Source of the DNA: UMGS1889 sp900556055
GTDB taxonomy: Bacteria > Bacillota > Clostridia > Oscillospirales > Ruminococcaceae
DNA length: 64,000 bases
Direction: 5' to 3'
Assembly (NCBI GenBank): GCA_902463265.1
Contig: CABQEV010000005.1
Span: forward strand, 108,929 to 172,928
The notes under the pieces were generated by a model, which saw nothing but the letters and a program-made list of their open reading frames with translations, made no database searches and was not told the origin of the DNA. The position numbers were made by a program, and so were the translations under genes. The stretch's first letter is position 1; each line of letters opens with the position of its first letter. This document shows, piece after piece, positions 59,988 through 64,000 of this stretch.

Positions 59988-60416
59988 ATGTCAACTTATA
60001 TGCCAAAGGCAAATGAAATCAGCCGTAAGTGGTATGTTCTGGACGCAGAAGGCAAGTCCCTCGGTAGAGTTGCAGCACAGGCTGCTGCTATTCTCCGCGG
60101 CAAGCACAAGCCTACATTTGCTCCTCATGCAGACTGCGGTGATCACGTAATCATCATCAACTGCGCAAAGGCTGTTCTTACAGGTAAGAAGCTGGAGCAG
60201 AAAACATTCAAGTGGCACACAGGCTGGATCGGCGGCCTCAAGGAGACCAAGTACAGCGAACTGATGGCTAAGAACCCTGAGAGAGCTATGGAGATCGCTG
60301 TAAACGGCATGCTTCCTAACAACACAGTTGGAAGAGCAGCACTTACACGTCTCAGAACTTATGCAGGCGAAGCACATAACCATGCTGCTCAGAAGCCTGA
60401 AAACTTTGAATTTTAA
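59988..60416 (+). CDS. rplM: Ribosomal protein L13
   Basis: A 142-residue early-assembling 50S protein. KWYVLDAEGKSLGRVAAQAA, RGKHKPTFAPHADCGDHVII and the NGMLPNNTVGRAALTRLRTY block are characteristic. The ATG at 59988 follows GGAGG with seven bases between; the frame continues upstream into the leader without homology. rpsI follows after 17 bases. Confidence 0.98.
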   Translation: MSTYMPKANEISRKWYVLDAEGKSLGRVAAQAAAILRGKHKPTFAPHADCGDHVIIINCAKAVLTGKKLEQKTFKWHTGWIGGLKETKYSELMAKNPERAMEIAVNGMLPNNTVGRAALTRLRTYAGEAHNHAAQKPENFEF

Positions 60417-60433
60417 TTAAGGAGGCAGCAAAG

Positions 60434-60835
60434 ATGTACGAATCAAAACAGTCCTATTTCTACGGAACAGGCAGAAGAAAGCATTCTGTTGCCAGAGTAA
60501 GAGTTTACGCAGGCAGCGGTAACATTACAATCAACGGCAGAGGAATTGACGATTACTTCGGTCTTGAAACACTGAAGCTCCTCGTTAGACAGCCTCTTGC
60601 TCTTACAGATACACTTGAGAAGTTTGATATTGTCTGCACAGTTGCAGGCGGCGGAGTTACAGGTCAGGCTGGTGCTATCAGACACGGTCTTTCCAGAGCT
60701 CTTCTCCAGTATGATGCAGAGCTTCGTCCTACCCTTAAGAAGGCAGGCTTCCTCACTCGTGATCCTAGAATGAAGGAAAGAAAGAAGTACGGCTTAAAGG
60801 CTGCTCGTCGTGCTCCTCAGTTCTCAAAGAGATAA
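60434..60835 (+). CDS. rpsI: Ribosomal protein S9
   Basis: A 133-residue 30S protein whose C-terminal tail reaches the P-site tRNA. FYGTGRRKHSVARVRV, GGGVTGQAGAIRHGLSRALL and the tail RDPRMKERKKYGLKAARRAP with final SKR are complete, so the neighbouring integration event has left the gene intact. AAGGAGG precedes the ATG. Confidence 0.98.
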   Translation: MYESKQSYFYGTGRRKHSVARVRVYAGSGNITINGRGIDDYFGLETLKLLVRQPLALTDTLEKFDIVCTVAGGGVTGQAGAIRHGLSRALLQYDAELRPTLKKAGFLTRDPRMKERKKYGLKAARRAPQFSKR

Positions 60836-60909
60836 AAGACTTCCTCGGTTTATCACGTATTTGCGTGGTTTCAAGCCGCTTATCAAAAGATTTGGGGCTT
60901 GTTTGGGGA

Positions 60910-62148
60910 TTATAATGAATCTTTGGAATCATCCGCAGAGTTTTCTGTGGGTGATTCTTTTTTCATATCCGTATTGTCTAACTTAGGACATATTCTGTCA
61001 GCAACGGAATTGATAAGCGATTCCTTTGATTCAAGCAGCACTTCTGCATAAAATCCAAGCGTTGTGCTGACATCGCTGTGACCAAGTTCTTTGGAAACAG
61101 CTGAAAGATCACCGCTTTCTATAAGTCCGACTGTTGCGAACGTATGACGCATCATGTGCGGCGTGAGAAATTCAAATTCCGTACCGGAGGTGCAGCGTTT
61201 AAGAGCTGTCCTGAGAGCGCCGATGTCACGATAATTCCCCATTCCCGACGGGAATATCATTTCAGGGTGCTTGAACTGTGTTCCAAGCTTTTGCCGAAGC
61301 GACTTGACGTGCAGCTGCTGATCTCTGAGTATCCTTAGAATTGTTTCATTCTTTATCGAAATAAGCTTGCTTTCGCCTGTTTTGGTTGTGCCTAAGGTAA
61401 GTCGCTGTCCCTTGGGCAGGCTGCTGTCATAGATAAGTGTATGTTCCACAAGAATGGTCGCATTGTCATAATTTATGTCGCTCCACTTCAAAGCCAATGC
61501 TTCCGAGGGGCGAAGTCCTGTCAGCAGAAGAAACTCAAAGTAACGTTTCTCATCATCGTCCATTTTGGAATTTCTGATATGTTCAATAAATTTCTGTGCT
61601 TGATCGGGTGTCATATAACGCTTTTTCTTCGGCTCATTCCTTTTCTTCCACGAAATATCGTGTGCGGGACTGTGGTCAATTATCCCGCACTGCACTCCGT
61701 ATGTCAGGATAGCTTGTATTGTGGTAAGGTACTTCTTTTTTGAACCGTTGCTGCCCGTCATTTTATTCATTGTCTGAGATAAAAACACGGGATTCAGGCG
61801 GTTAAGCTGAATATTGCCCAGAAGCGGCTTAATGTGGTTCTCATACGATGATTTATATGTGGTAATAGTCTGCGGTTTAAGCTCACAAGCGTGGATCTCA
61901 AAATATAGCTCCGCAAGTTCTGAAAATTTCATACTTCCATCGTAATAAGGATTGGTTTTGTACTTATCGTCAAGCTTTAGAGCATATTTCTGAGCTTCTG
62001 CAAATGCTTTCTTGTATGAAAGCGTAGGAGAAGCTACAAATTTGTCATACTTCTTTATCTGTTTGCCATTGCCGTCATATCCGCAGAAGCTGATTATCTT
62101 AAAGCTGTTGGGATTTTTCTTCGTTGGTCTATGTTCGATTCTTGCCAT
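60910..62148 (-). CDS. Tyrosine recombinase / integrase
   Basis: A 412-residue phage-type integrase. The N-terminal 70 residues form an arm-binding domain (KKNPNSFKIISFCGYDGNGK), 72-165 a SAM-like core-binding domain, and the catalytic domain has Arg213 (TGLRPSEAL), Lys256, His331-x2-Arg334 (HMMRHTF), His357 (LGHSDVSTT) and nucleophile Tyr367 (GFYAEV), all intact. The ATG is two bases after the excisionase-like stop, with GGAGG inside that gene. Position beside rpsI suggests the attachment site lies at the rpsI 3' end. Confidence 0.93.
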   Translation of the reverse strand: MARIEHRPTKKNPNSFKIISFCGYDGNGKQIKKYDKFVASPTLSYKKAFAEAQKYALKLDDKYKTNPYYDGSMKFSELAELYFEIHACELKPQTITTYKSSYENHIKPLLGNIQLNRLNPVFLSQTMNKMTGSNGSKKKYLTTIQAILTYGVQCGIIDHSPAHDISWKKRNEPKKKRYMTPDQAQKFIEHIRNSKMDDDEKRYFEFLLLTGLRPSEALALKWSDINYDNATILVEHTLIYDSSLPKGQRLTLGTTKTGESKLISIKNETILRILRDQQLHVKSLRQKLGTQFKHPEMIFPSGMGNYRDIGALRTALKRCTSGTEFEFLTPHMMRHTFATVGLIESGDLSAVSKELGHSDVSTTLGFYAEVLLESKESLINSVADRICPKLDNTDMKKESPTENSADDSKDSL

Positions 62149-62150
62149 TG

Positions 62151-62414
62151 TCAGCCTCCGAAATATGTAAGCAGATCAGACTTCCTTATAAGTATCTTAC
62201 CGTGTTCCCCACGTCCTGTGCGGATAAACGGGAGCTTGCCTGTCTTGGCGAGAATACGAATGGTACTCTGCGACACACCCTGAATGACTTGACAGCACTG
62301 CGGTATTGATAGCATTTCAATGACTTCAGGCTTGCTTTCACGCTCTGTTTCCTCCGCTCGAATGCTTTCGATAAGCTGCTGAATGATGTTTTCGGTAGTT
62401 TCTTTTGTTTTCAT
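62151..62414 (-). CDS. Excisionase-like helix-turn-helix protein (first copy)
   Basis: An 87-residue protein. The C-terminal part, SIPQCCQVIQGVSQSTIRIL then FIRTGRGEHGKILIRKSDLL, is a MerR-like winged helix of the excisionase (HTH_17) kind, used to bias integrases toward excision. The N-terminal 35 residues are a charged helix absent from the second copy. AAGGAGG precedes the ATG. It is two bases ahead of the integrase gene, so the pair is co-expressed. Confidence 0.8.
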   Translation of the reverse strand: MKTKETTENIIQQLIESIRAEETERESKPEVIEMLSIPQCCQVIQGVSQSTIRILAKTGKLPFIRTGRGEHGKILIRKSDLLTYFGG

Positions 62415-62473
62415 TGCGTTTCCTCCTTGTTTTTTTCTGTAAAGTGTGTTATAATGTACTCAAATGTTTATAA

Positions 62474-62692
62474 TCAGGAAGTTGACTGTTGTTTTACAGG
62501 TGTTTCACCGCCATTCTCAAAGAATTCGAGGAAAGATTTCTTGTAAACGAGGATTTTTCCGCCTTTTCCTTTGCCTGTGCGAAAAGCCTGTATCTCGCCC
62601 CGTTCGATAAGGCTGCGGACTGTGTAGTAAGACAGCCCGGGTATAAGCTGCGTACATTCACGGATCGTGATAAGTTCGATATCTGTGGACAT
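62474..62692 (-). CDS. Excisionase-like helix-turn-helix protein (second copy)
   Basis: A 72-residue protein paralogous to the neighbouring one: TIRECTQLIPGLSYYTVRSL and FRTGKGKGGKILVYKKSFLEF align residue for residue with its winged helix. It could be the true excisionase, a repressor of the int operon, or a paralogue binding a different arm site. GGAGC lies before the ATG. First gene of the integrase operon. Confidence 0.78.
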   Translation of the reverse strand: MSTDIELITIRECTQLIPGLSYYTVRSLIERGEIQAFRTGKGKGGKILVYKKSFLEFFENGGETPVKQQSTS

Positions 62693-62781
62693 AAATTCAA
62701 GCTCCTTTCTGAATCGAAGAATTATCTATACTTAATAAAATGTTCTATACTCCCTAATTACGAACTTTGTTTATTGCAATT

Positions 62782-62810
62782 ATACTATATCATCTTTTCT
62801 TGCTTGTCAA
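62782..62810 (-). promoter_or_regulatory. Possible promoter of the excisionase/integrase operon
   Basis: Reverse strand TTGACA (62810-62805) with TAGTAT (62787-62782) 17 bases away; a better TATAAT (62784-62779) would need a 20-base spacer. The 185-base divergent region probably also holds operators for the XRE protein, but no clear repeat stands out. Confidence 0.5.
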
Positions 62811-62877
62811 GACTTTTGTATTTAATGATGTAACTAAAATTTATAAATAATTTTGTGCATATTGTTGAGGCATTTGT

Positions 62878-63630
62878 ATGTTTTGGAATAAATATGTAAA
62901 TATGTGTAAACATGTTGGCAAATCTCCGACAGGTTTAGCAAACGAATTGAATATAAATAAAAGTACCGTTGCTGGGTGGAAGAAGGGACAACAGCCTGCC
63001 GGTAATACAGTCTATTTAATTGCTGAAAGGCTTGGCTGTTCTGCAGATTATTTACTTTCAGAGGACGAGGAGGATGTATCTCTTTTATCAAAAAAGAGTG
63101 CTTTCAAGTCAATTCACGCTATCCCGCAGCGTTTTGTGAGCCTTATCAGCGGTGATCCTATATCTGCTGATGAGCTTGCAGATATAGCCGAGTATCTGGA
63201 CTGTGACATTGATTTTTTGAAAGATACTGAAAAAGTTGAGTATGTTCCTCTCGGCAAACGTAAGCTAGGTGTTGAGTTCAACGTGAACATTATGCACGAG
63301 ATATTTATGATACTTGACCGCTGTGCGGACTCCAAGCTTTACAAGAGCGTCCAGATACAGATTTCCCGTATCATTCTTCATTGGGTTCTTGCCGATGAAG
63401 ACAGTGGTTGGACTATTGAAAAACTCTACAACATTAAGCAGATTGACTCACACAAGCTTAAATACATCTACACAAACGAAGCTGATCCCGATTCTACAAG
63501 AAATTATGGTCTGAACTTCACAGACTTGACTGTTATCAGCAGGGAAACTAAGTATTCTTATCAGTATTTGCTGACTGGGGTCGATGGGGATGTTTATAGG
63601 GAGTATTTGAAGCTTAGAGATGAGAATTGA
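62878..63630 (+). CDS. XRE-family transcriptional regulator
   Basis: A 250-residue protein. Residues 5-60 are a Cro/C1-type helix-turn-helix (GLANELNINKSTVAGWKKGQ, AERLGCSADYLL). A second partial repeat of the same type appears near residues 78-112 (FVSLISGDPISADELADIAE). The C-terminal 120 residues have no family I recognise and lack a LexA-like Ser-Lys protease motif, so induction would not be by self-cleavage. It is divergent from the integrase operon and is probably its repressor. The start ATG has only a modest ribosome site (TTGAGG). Confidence 0.82.
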   Translation: MFWNKYVNMCKHVGKSPTGLANELNINKSTVAGWKKGQQPAGNTVYLIAERLGCSADYLLSEDEEDVSLLSKKSAFKSIHAIPQRFVSLISGDPISADELADIAEYLDCDIDFLKDTEKVEYVPLGKRKLGVEFNVNIMHEIFMILDRCADSKLYKSVQIQISRIILHWVLADEDSGWTIEKLYNIKQIDSHKLKYIYTNEADPDSTRNYGLNFTDLTVISRETKYSYQYLLTGVDGDVYREYLKLRDEN

Positions 63631-63651
63631 TCTATTAGCGTTTACTGTCTG

Positions 63652-63704
63652 AAAAAAAGTGAAGCTCTGATTGCTATAATAGCTTTCAGAGCTTCACTTT
63701 TTTA
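63652..63704 (+). terminator. Terminator of the XRE gene
   Basis: A long perfect stem: A-rich AGTGAAGCTCTGA ending at 63670 pairs with TCAGAGCTTCACT beginning at 63686, the right arm running into TTTTTT. The following 63705-63827 segment shows no gene. Confidence 0.9.
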
Positions 63705-63827
63705 TTCGGTTATAATGACGAATTTGCTTGGAATTCAACCTGAGGATAACGTTTGTTTTTACCAGAAATTGATTTTGGCGGAAAAATCAAAAGAAACAGA
63801 ATATTTTCTAATTATATACTTTTGCAC

Positions 63828-64000
63828 TCATTCATTACAATAACCTCTGAACACATTAACCATTTCTTTTATTTTATCATATTTTGTTTCGTTAAGCGGA
63901 ACAATAAAGTTTTTACCTGATAGATTTACAATATAAGTGCAACAGCCGAAAAAAATAATGACACATAAAGCAACTCGTGTTATAATGGGAGTAACTACAC
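63828..64000 (-). CDS. C-terminal end of an unknown gene truncated by the window edge
   Basis: On the reverse strand a frame is open from the window edge (base 63998) to a TGA at 63830-63828, 56 residues with no start codon inside, so the gene would begin beyond the window. It reads as one hydrophobic helix (IITRVALCVIIFFGCC) followed by a polar tail ending VFRGYCNE. No family recognised. A chance open frame of this length cannot be excluded. Confidence 0.4.
   Translation of the reverse strand, partial: VVTPIITRVALCVIIFFGCCTYIVNLSGKNFIVPLNETKYDKIKEMVNVFRGYCNE

Larger units (their letters stand above)
60836..64000. mobile_element. One end of an integrated element next to rpsI (other end outside the window)
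   Basis: Directly after rpsI come a tyrosine integrase reading toward rpsI, two excisionase-like genes and a divergent XRE repressor: the standard recombination/lysogeny module of an integrative element or prophage remnant. The 60836-60909 spacer contains TTTGGGG twice and a CACG/CGTG hairpin, plausible integrase-binding or core sites. The far attachment site, conjugation or phage genes are beyond the window, so the type cannot be decided. Confidence 0.75.

Noticed and set aside
60910..62148. Integrase as XerC/XerD housekeeping recombinase
   Set aside because: It has an arm-binding N-terminal domain, 412 residues, excisionase-like neighbours and a divergent repressor, all features of element integrases.
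1..64000. CRISPR arrays, rRNA genes, insertion sequences, replication origin
   Set aside because: No regularly spaced repeats, rRNA-like stretches, transposase genes or DnaA-box clusters were found when reading through the window.

Overview
The window is ordinary low-to-mid GC Firmicutes chromosome, most likely from the class Clostridia close to Ruminococcus (Oscillospiraceae). This rests on gene content and protein similarity recalled from memory (RpoB/RpoC, SpoIIID, a PurO-type cyclohydrolase with a stand-alone AICAR transformylase, class B PBPs, MoxR/DUF58 genes), on strong Shine-Dalgarno sites (GGAGG type, with several GTG/TTG starts), and on TTGACA-17-TATAAT promoters. No search was run, so the genus is an inference.

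Layout. 1-1116: the 3' end of a Clp ATPase gene and a tRNA-Gly/Arg/His cluster. 1.3-8.1 kb: a cation efflux gene, a lipid kinase gene, phosphoglucomutase (reverse strand), an alpha/beta hydrolase and a ComM/YifB ATPase. 8.1-21 kb: the transcription/translation core, with rpoB-rpoC, then rpsL-rpsG-fusA, then tuf with its own promoter, then a small ferredoxin gene on the reverse strand. 21.4-30.9 kb: a purine biosynthesis cluster (purE, purC, a purF-like paralogue, purF, purM, purN, purO-type, purH C-terminal type, purD) preceded by a structured leader ending in an intrinsic terminator. 30.9-33 kb: small genes (DinB-like, Nudix, GNAT, spoIIID).

33-46 kb, mostly reverse strand: a YceG/TelA pair, a penicillin-binding protein, an ECF sigma factor with a membrane partner, an Rrf2 regulator, the dgt-like/dnaG/rpoD cluster, a YigZ gene and rpmE. 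46-49.9 kb: small zinc-ribbon membrane proteins, a HAD phosphatase and a two-gene MshEN-CheX/CheY module. 50-59.7 kb: moxR/DUF58/DUF4129-like/ung, a secreted YcdB-type protein with SLH-like repeats, a polar amino acid ABC transporter and a lipoprotein. 59.8-60.8 kb: rplM-rpsI. From the end of rpsI to the window edge lies one end of an integrated element: tyrosine integrase, two paralogous excisionase-like proteins, a divergent XRE repressor and a gene truncated by the window edge.

The purine cluster supplies most steps from PRPP to IMP; purL, purB and purK are not in the window. The best candidates for something less described are the purE leader, the glutaminase-dead PurF paralogue, the three-repeat YceG-like protein paired with TelA but with no TerD-type gene nearby, the MshEN-CheX/CheY pair, the ECF/Ig-like anti-sigma candidate next to a PBP with an atypical KTS motif, and the element at rpsI. 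No CRISPR array, rRNA, insertion sequence or recognisable defence island was seen.
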